Shown in pieces: positions 44,240 through 55,093 of a stretch of DNA of 64,000 bases. A program made the translations under genes and the position numbers. The first letter of the stretch is position 1. Each line of letters starts with the position of its first letter. The notes beneath the pieces are model-generated. The model saw only the letters and a program-made list of their open reading frames with translations, was not told the DNA's origin and searched no databases. Source of the stretch: Lachnospiraceae bacterium (lineage in GTDB: Bacteria > Bacillota > Clostridia > Lachnospirales > Lachnospiraceae); contig CAJSZQ010000017.1 of NCBI GenBank assembly GCA_910574185.1, positions 19,457 to 83,456 on the forward strand, read 5' to 3'.

Positions 44240-44333
44240 TTACTGTTCACACATCGCCTGCCGGACGCGGATTGAATCAGGAGCAGGTCTCTGATTCAAC
44301 CCGCTGTTTACCAAATGTCCTGTGAACGGTAAC
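44240..44333. repeat. Palindromic intergenic element, copy of 34265-34332
   Basis: Outer arms GTTACTGTTCACA (44240-44252) and TGTGAACGGTAAC (44321-44333) match at 12 of 13 positions. A nested stem pairs TTGAATCAG with CTGATTCAA. The core GCCTGCCGGACGCGGATTG to GTCTCT is nearly identical to the element at 34265. The rest of the 44115-44487 gap holds a half-element (GCGGCGTGTGAAC near 44391) and a TATA-rich stretch near 44452 that may be the promoter of the next gene. Confidence 0.75.
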
Positions 44334-44487
44334 TTTTGTTGGTTATTGTTCCAGGGTCTGGGCTGGTGATTTATCTGCGGGTCGGAGCAAGCGGCGTGTG
44401 AACCAAAACTTTTTTATAAAATTGTGCATGCCGGAATATCAGTGTTTCATAGTATATAGGTAAGAAAATGAGAAATCGGGGAAAACT

Positions 44488-45222
44488 ATGAGGAAGGCCG
44501 GGAAACGAATAAAAAAAGAATGTTTTCTGATGGTAGCGTGGATGTTTTGCATAGGCGTATTATGTGCACCGTCTCTGTATCGTCAGTATCAGAATATAGA
44601 AAATGAAGTGCATTTGGAAGATGTTCCGGAAGCTGCATCCTACGTCAGCGCTTCGGTAAAGAAGGAAAGTCCAAAGATTGCCATTACTTTTGACGATGGT
44701 CCAAGCGAGAGCTGGACGCCAAAGCTTCTGGACGGACTAAAGGAGAGAGGTGTGAAGGGAACCTTTTTTTTGATTGGACAGAATGTGGAAAAATATCCGG
44801 AGGTAGTAAAGCGTCTTTCGGAAGAGGGACATCTGATTGGAAATCATACGTATCATCATGTGGAAATTACGAAACTTTCAGAGGAAGAAGCGGAACGGGA
44901 GATTATAGATACGAATGAAGCAATTTCCCGGATTACGGGAAAAGAAGTTTTCTATATGCGTCCGCCTTTCGGGGCTTGGCAGCGGGATTTAGAGCTTAAG
45001 ATGCCGGTATTGCCGGTTATGTGGACTGTAGATCCGCTGGATTGGACTACGGAAAATACAGATGAGATTGTAAATAAGGTAGTGACGGAGGTAGAGGAAA
45101 ATGATATTATCTTATTGCATGACTGTTATAAAAGTTCTGTGGAGGCAGCGTTGCGCATTATCGATATTTTACAGAAAGAGGGCTTTGAATTTGTAACAGT
45201 GGATGAGTTGATAATGAACTGA
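44488..45222 (+). CDS. Membrane-anchored polysaccharide deacetylase
   Basis: A 244-residue carbohydrate esterase family 4 protein. A basic N-terminus and one hydrophobic segment (FLMVAWMFCIGVLCA) place the catalytic domain outside the membrane. The NodB motifs are complete: IAITFDDGPSESWT (catalytic Asp), GNHTYHH (metal His), RPPFGAW and the C-terminal IILLHDCY. It probably removes acetyl groups from peptidoglycan or other wall glycans, as PdaA/PgdA-type enzymes do. Located upstream of rarA with a 69-base gap. Confidence 0.9.
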   Translation: MRKAGKRIKKECFLMVAWMFCIGVLCAPSLYRQYQNIENEVHLEDVPEAASYVSASVKKESPKIAITFDDGPSESWTPKLLDGLKERGVKGTFFLIGQNVEKYPEVVKRLSEEGHLIGNHTYHHVEITKLSEEEAEREIIDTNEAISRITGKEVFYMRPPFGAWQRDLELKMPVLPVMWTVDPLDWTTENTDEIVNKVVTEVEENDIILLHDCYKSSVEAALRIIDILQKEGFEFVTVDELIMN

Positions 45223-45291
45223 CCTTGTGTGCGTTTTGGACTACAGGCAGAGTATGGATGGGAATAGGATTGAACAGATAGGAGTAATCGT

Positions 45292-46605
45292 ATGGATTTG
45301 TTTGAATATGCAAGAGAACAAACTTTGGAAAAGGAATCGCCGCTGGCATCGCGTCTGCGGCCTACTACTCTTGAAGAAGTGGTAGGACAGCAGCATATAA
45401 TAGGAAAGGACAAGCTTTTGTACCGGGCAATTAAGGCGGACAAGCTCAACTCGGTTATTTTTTACGGACCGCCGGGAACTGGGAAAACGACTATTGCCAA
45501 GGTGATTGCCCATTCCACCAGTGCAGAATTTACCCAGATTAATGCGACGGTCGCAGGAAAGAAGGATATGGAGACAGTTGTAAAGAAGGCTCAGGATATG
45601 AAAGGGATGTATCAGAAGCGTACCATTCTTTTTGTGGATGAGATTCACCGGTTTAACAAGGGGCAGCAGGATTATCTGCTTCCTTTTGTAGAGGACGGTA
45701 CGATTATTCTGATTGGCGCGACTACGGAGAATCCATATTTTGAGGTGAATGGAGCGTTGATTTCCAGGTCCAGCATCTTTGAGCTTAAACCTTTGAGCAA
45801 CGAGGATATTAAGACGCTTCTCAAGAGAGCTGTAGAGGATGAGAAAAAGGGAATGGGAAGCTACCAAGCAGAGATTGATGTGGATGCATTGGAATTTCTG
45901 GCGGATATTGCAGGAGGAGACGCGAGAAATGCATTGAATGCGATAGAACTTGGCATACTGACTACAGAGCGTAGTGGGGATGGAAAGATACATATTACCC
46001 TTGATGTGGCTTCAGAATGTATTCAGAAGCGGGTAGTGCGGTATGATAAGACTGGAGATAACCACTATGATACCAGTTCGGCATTTATTAAAAGCATGAG
46101 AGGGTCGGATGCGGATGCGGCGGTTTATTATCTGGCAAAGATGCTGTATGCAGGAGAGGATATTAAGTTTATTGCAAGAAGAATTATGATTTGCGCTGCG
46201 GAAGATGTGGGAAATGCGGACCCAATGGCGCTTACAGTAGCAGTATCCGCCGCCCAGGCGGTGGAACGGATTGGGATGCCGGAAGCGCAGATTATCCTGT
46301 CTCAGGCAGTGTTGTATGTGGCAACTGCGCCCAAGAGCAATTCTGCGGTAAATGCTATATCTGCTGCTATGGAGAATGTAAGAAGATATCAGACTACGGT
46401 TCCGGCGCATCTTCAGGACGCCCACTACGGCGGCGCCGGGAAGCTGGGGCGGGGAATGGATTATAAGTATGCGCACAATTATCCGAATCACTATGTGGAA
46501 CAGCAATATCTGCCGGATGAAATCAAGGACGCCAGGTTCTATGAGCCAGGCGATAACGGTCATGAAAGGCGGATAAAAGAATGGATGGAATATATCCGAA
46601 AATAG
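45292..46605 (+). CDS. rarA: Replication-associated recombination protein A (AAA ATPase)
   Basis: A 437-residue AAA+ ATPase of the RarA/MgsA/WRNIP1 family acting at stalled replication forks. Walker A is FYGPPGTGKTTIAK, Walker B is ILFVDEIHRFNKGQQD, sensor 1 is LIGATTENPYFE, and the arginine-finger region is LISRSSIFEL. The C-terminal MgsA-type tetramerisation domain ends KLGRGMDYKYAHNYPNHYV. Complete and typical in length. Possibly co-transcribed with the deacetylase. Confidence 0.95.
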   Translation: MDLFEYAREQTLEKESPLASRLRPTTLEEVVGQQHIIGKDKLLYRAIKADKLNSVIFYGPPGTGKTTIAKVIAHSTSAEFTQINATVAGKKDMETVVKKAQDMKGMYQKRTILFVDEIHRFNKGQQDYLLPFVEDGTIILIGATTENPYFEVNGALISRSSIFELKPLSNEDIKTLLKRAVEDEKKGMGSYQAEIDVDALEFLADIAGGDARNALNAIELGILTTERSGDGKIHITLDVASECIQKRVVRYDKTGDNHYDTSSAFIKSMRGSDADAAVYYLAKMLYAGEDIKFIARRIMICAAEDVGNADPMALTVAVSAAQAVERIGMPEAQIILSQAVLYVATAPKSNSAVNAISAAMENVRRYQTTVPAHLQDAHYGGAGKLGRGMDYKYAHNYPNHYVEQQYLPDEIKDARFYEPGDNGHERRIKEWMEYIRK

Positions 46606-46651
46606 TAGTTATGGTCCTGTTTGCCAGATACGCTGTGAATGGTAATAGATA

Positions 46652-46796
46652 GTAACAGTTCAGCCTGCAACTGCGCATTTGCTACGCAGTTAGCAGCCAA
46701 TGAACTTAAGCAGCCGGGAATCCGCCCCCTTTGCCGTTGGCAAACTTTAAAATGGGCGGATTTCGTAACAGTGAAGCCGGAAGGCTGAACTGTTAC
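46652..46796. repeat. Nested palindromic element upstream of the heat-shock operon
   Basis: Perfect 15-bp outer arms GTAACAGTTCAGCCT (46652-46666) and AGGCTGAACTGTTAC (46782-46796). Inside, AATCCGCCC pairs with GGGCGGATT and TTGCC with GGCAA. The ends match the GTAACNGTTCA motif. It fills the gap between rarA and the hrcA promoter and may end the rarA transcript. Confidence 0.8.
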
Positions 46797-46825
46797 AATA
46801 GATAATAAAAAAAGTATAAACAGTG

Positions 46826-46854
46826 TTGACAAATGAAAAGCCTGGTGTTAGATT
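46826..46854 (+). promoter_or_regulatory. Promoter of the hrcA operon
   Basis: TTGACA (46826-46831) with TAGATT at 46849-46854 (17 bases) or TTAGAT one base earlier. It lies 15 bases before the CIRCE element. Confidence 0.7.
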
Positions 46855-46868
46855 AGTAAATGTAAAGA

Positions 46869-46895
46869 TTAGCACTCGAATTTAGTGAGTGCTAA
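46869..46895 (+). promoter_or_regulatory. CIRCE element (HrcA operator)
   Basis: TTAGCACTC-N9-GAGTGCTAA is a perfect match to the CIRCE consensus. It lies between the promoter and the hrcA start, so HrcA would repress the whole operon, relieved on heat shock. Confidence 0.97.
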
Positions 46896-46916
46896 TAAGA
46901 AGGGAGACTGGGGAAT

Positions 46917-47960
46917 ATGCTGGCGAGAGAAGCTCTTGGTGAGAGAAAATTAACGATACTGCATGCAATCATCAAGACCTATCTGGAGACAGGGGAGCCG
47001 GTTGGTTCAAGGACGATTTCTAAGTATTCGGATTTGAATTTAAGTTCAGCTACCATCCGCAATGAGATGGCGGATTTAGAGGAGCTTGGCTATATCCTGC
47101 AGCCTCATACATCTGCAGGCAGGATTCCTTCTGATAAGGGTTACCGTCTATATGTGGATATGCTGATGGAGGAGAAGGAGCAGGAGCTTAATGAGATGCA
47201 GGAGAAGATGCTTGAGAAGGCAGATAAGATGGAGCATCTCCTAAAGCAGGCGGCAAGAGTTCTGGCTAATAATACGAACTATGCTACCATGGTCTCCACA
47301 CCCAGAAGCAGCGCTAACCGGATTAAGTTTATCCAGCTTTCCAAGGTGGATGAGGAACAGATTATTGCGGTGATTGTTCTGGGCGGTAACGTGATTAAGA
47401 ATAAGATTATTAATATGGAAGAACCCTTAAGCAATGAGAACCTGTTGAAGTTGAATATGCTTCTGAATACGACCTTAAACGGCATGTCTATTGAAGAGAT
47501 TAACCTGGGACTGATTGCAAGGCTAAAGGAGCAGGCAGGAATCCACAGCGAGGTGGTCGGCAATGTGTTTGACGCGGTTGCGGACGCCATACAAGTGGAT
47601 GAGGATATGCAAATCTACACCAGCGGTACGACGAATATTTTCAAATATCCAGAGCTTTCTGACAAGCAGAGCGCACAGGAGATTATCAGTGCATTTGAAG
47701 AGAAGCAGCAGCTTACGGAACTGGTGACGCAGACTCTGGCCCAGGAAGAGAATACAGGTATTCAGGTTTATATTGGCGACGAGACGCCGGTACAGAATAT
47801 GAAAGACTGCAGCGTAGTAACCGCAACCTATGAATTGGGAGACGGTATGAAGGGAACAATCGGTATTATAGGACCGAAACGTATGGATTATGAACATGTA
47901 CTGAAGTCGCTGAAAAGGCTGCAGAGCGAATTGGATGCGATTTTCCATAAACAAGAATAA
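46917..47960 (+). CDS. hrcA: Heat-inducible transcription repressor HrcA
   Basis: A 347-residue repressor that binds CIRCE with help from GroEL. The N-terminal winged helix covers LTILHAIIKTYLETGEPVGS and LSSATIRNEMADLEELGYI, followed by the HrcA signature QPHTSAGRIPSDKGYRLYVD. The C-terminal GAF-like domain ends IIGPKRMDYEHVLKSL. AAGGGAG lies upstream of ATG 46917. First gene of the operon; grpE follows after 18 bases. Confidence 0.96.
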   Translation: MLAREALGERKLTILHAIIKTYLETGEPVGSRTISKYSDLNLSSATIRNEMADLEELGYILQPHTSAGRIPSDKGYRLYVDMLMEEKEQELNEMQEKMLEKADKMEHLLKQAARVLANNTNYATMVSTPRSSANRIKFIQLSKVDEEQIIAVIVLGGNVIKNKIINMEEPLSNENLLKLNMLLNTTLNGMSIEEINLGLIARLKEQAGIHSEVVGNVFDAVADAIQVDEDMQIYTSGTTNIFKYPELSDKQSAQEIISAFEEKQQLTELVTQTLAQEENTGIQVYIGDETPVQNMKDCSVVTATYELGDGMKGTIGIIGPKRMDYEHVLKSLKRLQSELDAIFHKQE

Positions 47961-47978
47961 TAGAAAGGTGGATTACCA

Positions 47979-48683
47979 TTGGATAAAGAAAAGGATATGA
48001 ATCAGGAAAAGACTCAGGAAGAGATGGTAAAGGAAGCCGTCGAGGAAGCGAAGAAAGCAGCAGCGGAGCCGGCAGAAGACGAAGAAGAAAGGGTTGGCGC
48101 AGAAGAGCAGGCGGAATCGGAGGAAGATTCCGATACGGCGGGCGATTCGGGAGAGGAAACTGAAGGCGTAGAGGCTGAACCGGCAGATTCAGAAGGAGCT
48201 TCCGGCGAGAAGAAGAGCAGATTCTTCGGCAAGAAGAACAAGAAAGACAAGAAGGACGAGAAGATTGAAGAGTTAACTGATAAGCTTACTCGTCAGATGG
48301 CAGAGTTTGATAACTTCCGCAAGCGTACGGAGAAAGAGAAATCTCAGATGTACGAGATAGGAGCGAAAGATATCATAGATAAGATTCTTCCGGTAGTAGA
48401 CAATTTCGAGCGGGGGCTCGGAGCTGTTACCGAAGAGGAGAAAGAGAATCCGTTCGTCCAGGGAATGGATAAAGTTTACAAACAATTAATGACCACCCTG
48501 GAGGGGGTCGGCGTGAAGCCGATTGAGGCAGTAGGTCAGGAATTTAACCCGGATTTCCACAATGCAGTGATGCACGAGGAGAATGAGGAATTTGGAGAGA
48601 ATATGATTACCGAAGAATTTCAGAAGGGTTATATGTACCGTGATTCCGTAGTGAGACACAGTATGGTAAAGGTTGCAAACTGA
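47979..48683 (+). CDS. grpE: Nucleotide exchange factor GrpE
   Basis: A 234-residue DnaK co-chaperone. The first ~85 residues are very acidic and disordered (Glu/Ala/Ser repeats), longer than in many GrpE proteins. A coiled coil follows (LTRQMAEFDNFRKRTEKEKS), and the C-terminal beta wing contains GVKPIEAVGQEFNPDFHNAV and GYMYRDSVVRHSMVKVA. The start is TTG 47979 with GAAAGGTGG 6 bases upstream; ATG 47997 is an alternative. It lies between hrcA and dnaK. Confidence 0.95.
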   Translation: MDKEKDMNQEKTQEEMVKEAVEEAKKAAAEPAEDEEERVGAEEQAESEEDSDTAGDSGEETEGVEAEPADSEGASGEKKSRFFGKKNKKDKKDEKIEELTDKLTRQMAEFDNFRKRTEKEKSQMYEIGAKDIIDKILPVVDNFERGLGAVTEEEKENPFVQGMDKVYKQLMTTLEGVGVKPIEAVGQEFNPDFHNAVMHEENEEFGENMITEEFQKGYMYRDSVVRHSMVKVAN

Positions 48684-48760
48684 CCCAGAGCGCTTGGCGA
48701 AATATTGAGTACACTGGTATGAAAGTTCACCCTTGCGGTGTGTACTTTCGAGCTTAGTGA

Positions 48761-50689
<1,929 letters not shown>

Positions 50690-50866
50690 AATGACTGATT
50701 TGCAGATTGAGAAGCGGATGCCGTTGCCGGAATGCCGAAAGGATGCGGACGGTAGCAGCAGGGCAGTGTTGTCTGTGTAAAAATTAAGGATTGATATTCC
50801 GCGGGAGGAGACTGGAAACGCGCCAGATTATCTCGCGGAATTTCCGCGTGAAAGAAAGGGATTACA

Positions 50867-52039
50867 ATGGCAGATAAACGTGATTATTACGAGGTGCTCG
50901 GTGTCAGCAGAGATGCGGACGATGCAGCATTGAAGAAAGCATATAGGAATGTTGCAAAGAAGTATCATCCAGATATGAACCCAGGGGATGCCGAAGCAGA
51001 GAAGAAGTTCAAAGAAGCTTCCGAGGCATATGCTGTGCTTAGTGATGCAGATAAAAGAAGGCAGTATGACCAGTTTGGCCATGCAGCATTTGAGGGTGGC
51101 GCCGGCGGAGGCGGATTCGGTGGATTTGATTTCAGCGGAGCTGACTTTAGCGATATATTTGGCGATATATTTGGCGACTTGTTTGGAGGCGGCAGAAGAA
51201 CCGGGCGTGCAAACCAGGGGCCTATGAAAGGAATGAATATTCGGAAAGGCGTCAGGATTACTTTCGAGGAAGCGGTGTTTGGCTGTGAGAAGGAGCTGGA
51301 GGTTGTACTGAAAGATCCATGTCCGAAATGTAATGGAACCGGCGCTAAGCCAGGTACTTCACCGGAGACCTGTTCAAAATGCGGCGGAAAAGGTCAGGTA
51401 GTATATACCCAGCAGTCTTTCTTCGGGACGGTTCAGAATGTTCAGACCTGTCCGGACTGTCATGGAAGCGGTAAAATTGTCCGGGATAAATGTCCGGATT
51501 GTGGCGGAACGGGATTTATTTCCAACAAGAAGAAGATTTCCGTATCCATTCCGGCCGGAATTGACAATGGACAGAGCGTAAGAATCAGGGAGAAAGGAGA
51601 GCCTGGAGTGAACGGGGGTCCGAGAGGCGATTTGCTGGTTGAGGTGGCTGTATCCAGACATCCAATTTTCCAGCGTCAGGATATGCATATTTTTTCCACA
51701 GCGCCAATTTCCTTTGCACAGGCTGCTCTTGGAGCGGATGTCAAGATTAAGACGGTGGACGGAGAAGTGCTTTATACTGTGAAGCCGGGAACAAAGACGG
51801 ATACCAAGGTAAGGCTTCGGGGCAAGGGAGTACCTTCTGTACGAAATTCTCAGATTCGGGGTGACCACTATGTGACCTTAGTAATTCAGACGCCGGAAAA
51901 GCTGAGTTCAGAGGCGAAGGAAGCGCTGCGAAAGTTCGATGAACTGACCGGGAATACGTTGAATATGACGGCAGAAAGTAAACCAAAGCCGAAGAAAAAG
52001 GGATTTATGAATAAGATGAAAGAAGCCTTCGACGATTAA
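50867..52039 (+). CDS. dnaJ: Molecular chaperone DnaJ (Hsp40)
   Basis: A 390-residue class A Hsp40. The J domain carries [20 protein letters not shown] with the HPD motif in [11 protein letters not shown] Gly/Phe-rich segment follows ([15 protein letters not shown]). The zinc finger has four CxxCxGxG-type repeats ([40 protein letters not shown]), and the substrate domains end [12 protein letters not shown]. Last gene of the heat-shock operon, 177 bases after dnaK; the gap holds a hairpin ATTCCGCG/CGCGGAAT (50786-50840). Confidence 0.97.
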   Translation: MADKRDYYEVLGVSRDADDAALKKAYRNVAKKYHPDMNPGDAEAEKKFKEASEAYAVLSDADKRRQYDQFGHAAFEGGAGGGGFGGFDFSGADFSDIFGDIFGDLFGGGRRTGRANQGPMKGMNIRKGVRITFEEAVFGCEKELEVVLKDPCPKCNGTGAKPGTSPETCSKCGGKGQVVYTQQSFFGTVQNVQTCPDCHGSGKIVRDKCPDCGGTGFISNKKKISVSIPAGIDNGQSVRIREKGEPGVNGGPRGDLLVEVAVSRHPIFQRQDMHIFSTAPISFAQAALGADVKIKTVDGEVLYTVKPGTKTDTKVRLRGKGVPSVRNSQIRGDHYVTLVIQTPEKLSSEAKEALRKFDELTGNTLNMTAESKPKPKKKGFMNKMKEAFDD

Positions 52040-52053
52040 TCGGAGGCTTTTTT
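52023..52053 (+). terminator. Terminator overlapping the dnaJ 3-prime end
   Basis: AAGCCTTCGA pairs with TCGGAGGCTT around the stop codon, followed by TTTTT. The stem begins inside the last codons of dnaJ. Confidence 0.8.
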
Positions 52054-52093
52054 ATGATATAGGAAACTTCGTTCCCTGTATAATGATAGAGTT

Positions 52094-52198
52094 TTACTGT
52101 TGTTTTAGTTTTTTCCCAATAATTAGTTTCACAATAATAGCTGCTGCCAAAAAGATAATTGTGAATGTATTTCTGATGTGATTCAATTTTTTTAACAT
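52094..52198 (-). CDS. Putative 34-residue membrane peptide
   Basis: A short open frame reading MLKKLNHIRNTFTIIFLAAA and ending LIIGKKLKQQ: a basic N-terminus, one hydrophobic helix (TFTIIFLAAAIIVKLII) and a basic C-terminus. GGTG lies about 7 bases before the ATG. It is downstream of the response-regulator gene on the same strand (78-base gap), so it may be the third gene of the two-component operon. Its charge pattern fits a small membrane regulator or a membrane-active peptide; it has no Cys and no leader/core pattern of lantibiotics or AgrD. Unrecognised family. Confidence 0.45.
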   Translation of the reverse strand: MLKKLNHIRNTFTIIFLAAAIIVKLIIGKKLKQQ

Positions 52199-52276
52199 AT
52201 TATATCACCGTCATTAGGAATCAGAGTTTGTAACGTTTCAATATTACTGCGGTTTAGCTTGACCGGCAGAAACATA

Positions 52277-52900
52277 TCAGGAGCGCCGATAGTAGAATAT
52301 CGCAAGCTGTGTGCGGTCTCTAAGATTTAATTTGTTCAGAATTTCACTTAAGTAGTTACGGACGGTTCCTTCGCTTAGGCAGAGTTTTCCGGCGATTTCT
52401 TTATTGTTTAAGCCTTCGGCGACCAGCGTGATAATCTGATATTCTTTTTCTCCGATTTCGTAGTCCTCGTAATGGAAATCTTCTTTTTGCTCTAAAAGAT
52501 TAGGAATCCGGGAGACGATTTTGCTGCCGAAAACAGTCTGTCCGGTGTGTACGGCTTTGATGGCAGGGATGATGCTTTCATAGTCCTGCTTAAGGAGATA
52601 ACCCTTTATACCAGATTTTAATGCTTTTACAATGTATTCGTCATCGGAAAAGGTAGTGAGCAGGAGAATCCTTGCGTCAGGATATTCGGCAAGAATCTGT
52701 TCCGATGCGTCCAACCCGTTCATGTCCATCATGCGGATGTCCATCAGCAGCACGTCCGGGTGAAGTTCTTTGTACATGCGGACGGCATCCCTTCCGTCAG
52801 AACCAGTTCCGATTACGGTAAGCTGTTTATCGGACTCCAGAATTGTCTTTAGAGCTGTAGTTACCAGAATATCATCATCAACAATTAATATGGTTATCAT
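52277..52900 (-). CDS. NarL/LuxR family response regulator
   Basis: A 207-residue regulator. The receiver domain begins ITILIVDDDILV, with the phospho-acceptor Asp in PDVLLMDIRMMDMNG. The C-terminal LuxR-type helix-turn-helix is EYQIITLVAEGLNNKEIAGK and LSEGTVRNYLSEILNKL. The start is ATG 52900, one base after the stop of the kinase gene, with GAGAGGA upstream. It should be phosphorylated by the adjacent kinase and probably activates the divergent ABC exporter, as in LiaSR/YxjML/NatKR-like sets (inference). Confidence 0.92.
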   Translation of the reverse strand: MITILIVDDDILVTTALKTILESDKQLTVIGTGSDGRDAVRMYKELHPDVLLMDIRMMDMNGLDASEQILAEYPDARILLLTTFSDDEYIVKALKSGIKGYLLKQDYESIIPAIKAVHTGQTVFGSKIVSRIPNLLEQKEDFHYEDYEIGEKEYQIITLVAEGLNNKEIAGKLCLSEGTVRNYLSEILNKLNLRDRTQLAIFYYRRS

Positions 52901-52901
52901 C

Positions 52902-53972
52902 TTAGAAATCCTCTCTTTTCGGAATGGTAATAAAAATTCGGAATCCGTTCTCTGTCTGTATTTGTATCTGTCCATTCAGAGTGGCGATTCGTTCTTTCAT
53001 ATTGAGAAGGCCCAGTCCGTCTTCTGCATATGTGGGCTGCAGGGTTCCGTTATCTTCTATGATAAGCTGATAAAGGGCTGGATGTTCCCGGAGAGTAATA
53101 TGCACTTTTTTTGCATTGCTGTGCCGCATGACATTATTCAGAGCTTCTTTTATGATGGCAATCAAACAGTACTTAACTGTTTTAGGCACTTCAAAACCCA
53201 TATCATATTCAAAGGAAACAGGACAGAAGGTAAATGCTTCAATAAGGCTTGTTAAAGATTCCTTTAAATGGATGGATTCGTTGTGCAGATCATGGACACT
53301 TTCCCGCACACTGGTCATGGCGGAGCTGAGTGTGGTCTCCAATTGTTCTAAGGAAAGGGTAAGGGCCGTATCTTTGTTGACGGTACGGATAGCGCCGGTC
53401 AGCAAAATGGAGCGGGAGAGCATATGGCCCACATTATCATGGATTTCGCGGGCAATTCGGTTCCGCTCTTTTAATGTGGCAGTATAGATTTCATAGCCCT
53501 GCTTCTCAAGGAGAACCTGATTCTTTTCCTTAAGCAGAAGATTTAGATCTACGCTGTCGTCACGCGTCTGTTTGAATTTCTGTACCAGATTCTGATAGGA
53601 ATGAGCGTGGCGGCTTAGCAGAAGAGACAAGAGTATTCCGGTTATCAGAAAAAACTGTGTCTTCAGAGCTGCCTCCGTTAGCCGAAACAGACAAAGAAGC
53701 CCGCAGGGAACCAGAATTGTCCGATATTTATCTTCCAGGATACCATACAACACTGCCGGGAAAAACAGAATAAATTCTGGATTAAGGAGCATTAACGCCA
53801 GATAAAGCAAAGACAGGAACAAATGAAAACTCCTCTGACCGGCGTAATAATGCAGACAGGTATGAATGGATGCAGAAAGAAAAGCAATCAGGAGAGCCGT
53901 ATCTATATTTGTAAAAAACACGCTGCCAAGGCAGTAAATTAGCAGAATGCTTCTATCAAGAATCTGATTCAT
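52902..53972 (-). CDS. Sensor histidine kinase, NarL/DesK type
   Basis: A 356-residue membrane kinase. About five N-terminal hydrophobic segments span residues 1-130, with little outside the membrane. A coiled coil (DDSVDLNLLLKEKNQVLLEK) leads to the HisKA_3 domain, with the acceptor His in IAREIHDNVGHMLSRSI. The small HATPase domain has IIKEALNNVMRHSNAK and AEDGLGLLNMKERI. Such intramembrane-sensing kinases detect membrane or cell-wall stress. The start is ATG 53972 (AAGGAG 7 bases upstream). Divergent from the ABC exporter genes. Confidence 0.9.
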   Translation of the reverse strand: MNQILDRSILLIYCLGSVFFTNIDTALLIAFLSASIHTCLHYYAGQRSFHLFLSLLYLALMLLNPEFILFFPAVLYGILEDKYRTILVPCGLLCLFRLTEAALKTQFFLITGILLSLLLSRHAHSYQNLVQKFKQTRDDSVDLNLLLKEKNQVLLEKQGYEIYTATLKERNRIAREIHDNVGHMLSRSILLTGAIRTVNKDTALTLSLEQLETTLSSAMTSVRESVHDLHNESIHLKESLTSLIEAFTFCPVSFEYDMGFEVPKTVKYCLIAIIKEALNNVMRHSNAKKVHITLREHPALYQLIIEDNGTLQPTYAEDGLGLLNMKERIATLNGQIQIQTENGFRIFITIPKREDF

Positions 53973-54142
53973 AGGAAATCTCCTTCTATGCTGTTTACTC
54001 ACATCATAGCAAAATTTTTTCAGAAATTCCAGATGTTTTCATGACATTTGTAATATGGATTCCTGACGCCTGACACTGTAATTATAGAATAGCAGGGGCT
54101 ATACTATAAACTAAGATAAAAGCATAGGAGGTATGTTACAGC

Positions 54143-55078
54143 ATGAGCATGGTTACAATTACGAATCTTGTGAAACGGTACGGCAGTCTGGTGGCTCTTG
54201 ACCATTTAAACCTTGAGATAGAAGAAGGTGAAATCTACGGACTTTTAGGACCGAATGGTTCGGGCAAGACTACAGCGATTAACTGTATGCTGGCAATTTT
54301 AAAATACGATAAGGGCAGTATTCGGATTATGGATAAAGAGATGAAACCGGATTGTTATGAGGTGAAGAGGAATATTGGAGTAGTCATGCAGAATGTGGCG
54401 GTATTTGAACAGATGTCTGTCTGGGAAAATATAGACTATTTCTGTGGACTATATATCAGAGATAAGAAGCGGAGACAGGAACTTGTGGAAGAGGCCATTC
54501 AGTTTGTAGGATTGGAGGATTTTCGTAAGATGCGTCCGAAGAAGCTGTCAGGAGGCCTTCTTCGCAGGCTGAATATTGCCTGCGGTATTGCCCATAAGCC
54601 GAAACTGATTATTATGGATGAGCCTACGGTTGCAGTAGATCCACAGAGCCGGAATAAGATTCTGGAAGGGATTTTAGAGCTGAATCGTCAGGGAACTACG
54701 ATTATTTATACCTCTCATTATATGGAAGAGGTGGAGCAGATTTGTACGAGGATTGCCATTATGGATCATGGACAGGTTCTGGCCACAGGAACGAAGGAAG
54801 AACTAAAAAGTATGATTAAAACCGGAGAGACGATTACCATAGAGGCGGTGGCGCTGAGTGAGGAGCAGCTTGCACAGATGGGGGAACTTCCCCATGTATT
54901 TCAGGTTACTTATGAAGAACAGGTGCTAAAGCTGCGCTTAAGCGGCGCAAAGCATAATCTGGTACGGATTCTTCATTATCTGGAGGAAAAGGACATTGCT
55001 TTTGGACGGGTGTTTTCTGAACTGCCTACCCTCAACGACGTATTTCTGGAAATTACAGGAAAAGAGCTGAGAGATTAG
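54143..55078 (+). CDS. ABC transporter ATP-binding protein
   Basis: A 311-residue cytoplasmic ATPase. Walker A is GPNGSGKTTAIN, the Q-loop is GVVMQNVAVFEQ, the signature is LSGGLLRRLNIA, and Walker B is LIIMDEPTVAVDP. A ~90-residue C-terminal extension is typical of drug- and sodium-export ABC proteins (NatA/DrrA type). AGGAGG lies 11 bases before ATG 54143. It heads a three-gene operon with two permeases and faces the two-component system. Confidence 0.92.
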   Translation: MSMVTITNLVKRYGSLVALDHLNLEIEEGEIYGLLGPNGSGKTTAINCMLAILKYDKGSIRIMDKEMKPDCYEVKRNIGVVMQNVAVFEQMSVWENIDYFCGLYIRDKKRRQELVEEAIQFVGLEDFRKMRPKKLSGGLLRRLNIACGIAHKPKLIIMDEPTVAVDPQSRNKILEGILELNRQGTTIIYTSHYMEEVEQICTRIAIMDHGQVLATGTKEELKSMIKTGETITIEAVALSEEQLAQMGELPHVFQVTYEEQVLKLRLSGAKHNLVRILHYLEEKDIAFGRVFSELPTLNDVFLEITGKELRD

Positions 55079-55093
55079 AAAGGGGGAAGCGTT

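Noticed and set aside
48722..48750. Terminator between grpE and dnaK
   Set aside because: A hairpin is present (GAAAGT/ACTTTC) but no T-run follows and the operon continues; treated as a possible mRNA-processing element only.
54003..54142. Specific operator for the response regulator in the kinase/ABC divergent gap
   Set aside because: TGACGCCTGACA and AT-rich boxes are visible but no convincing dyad or promoter pair could be fixed.
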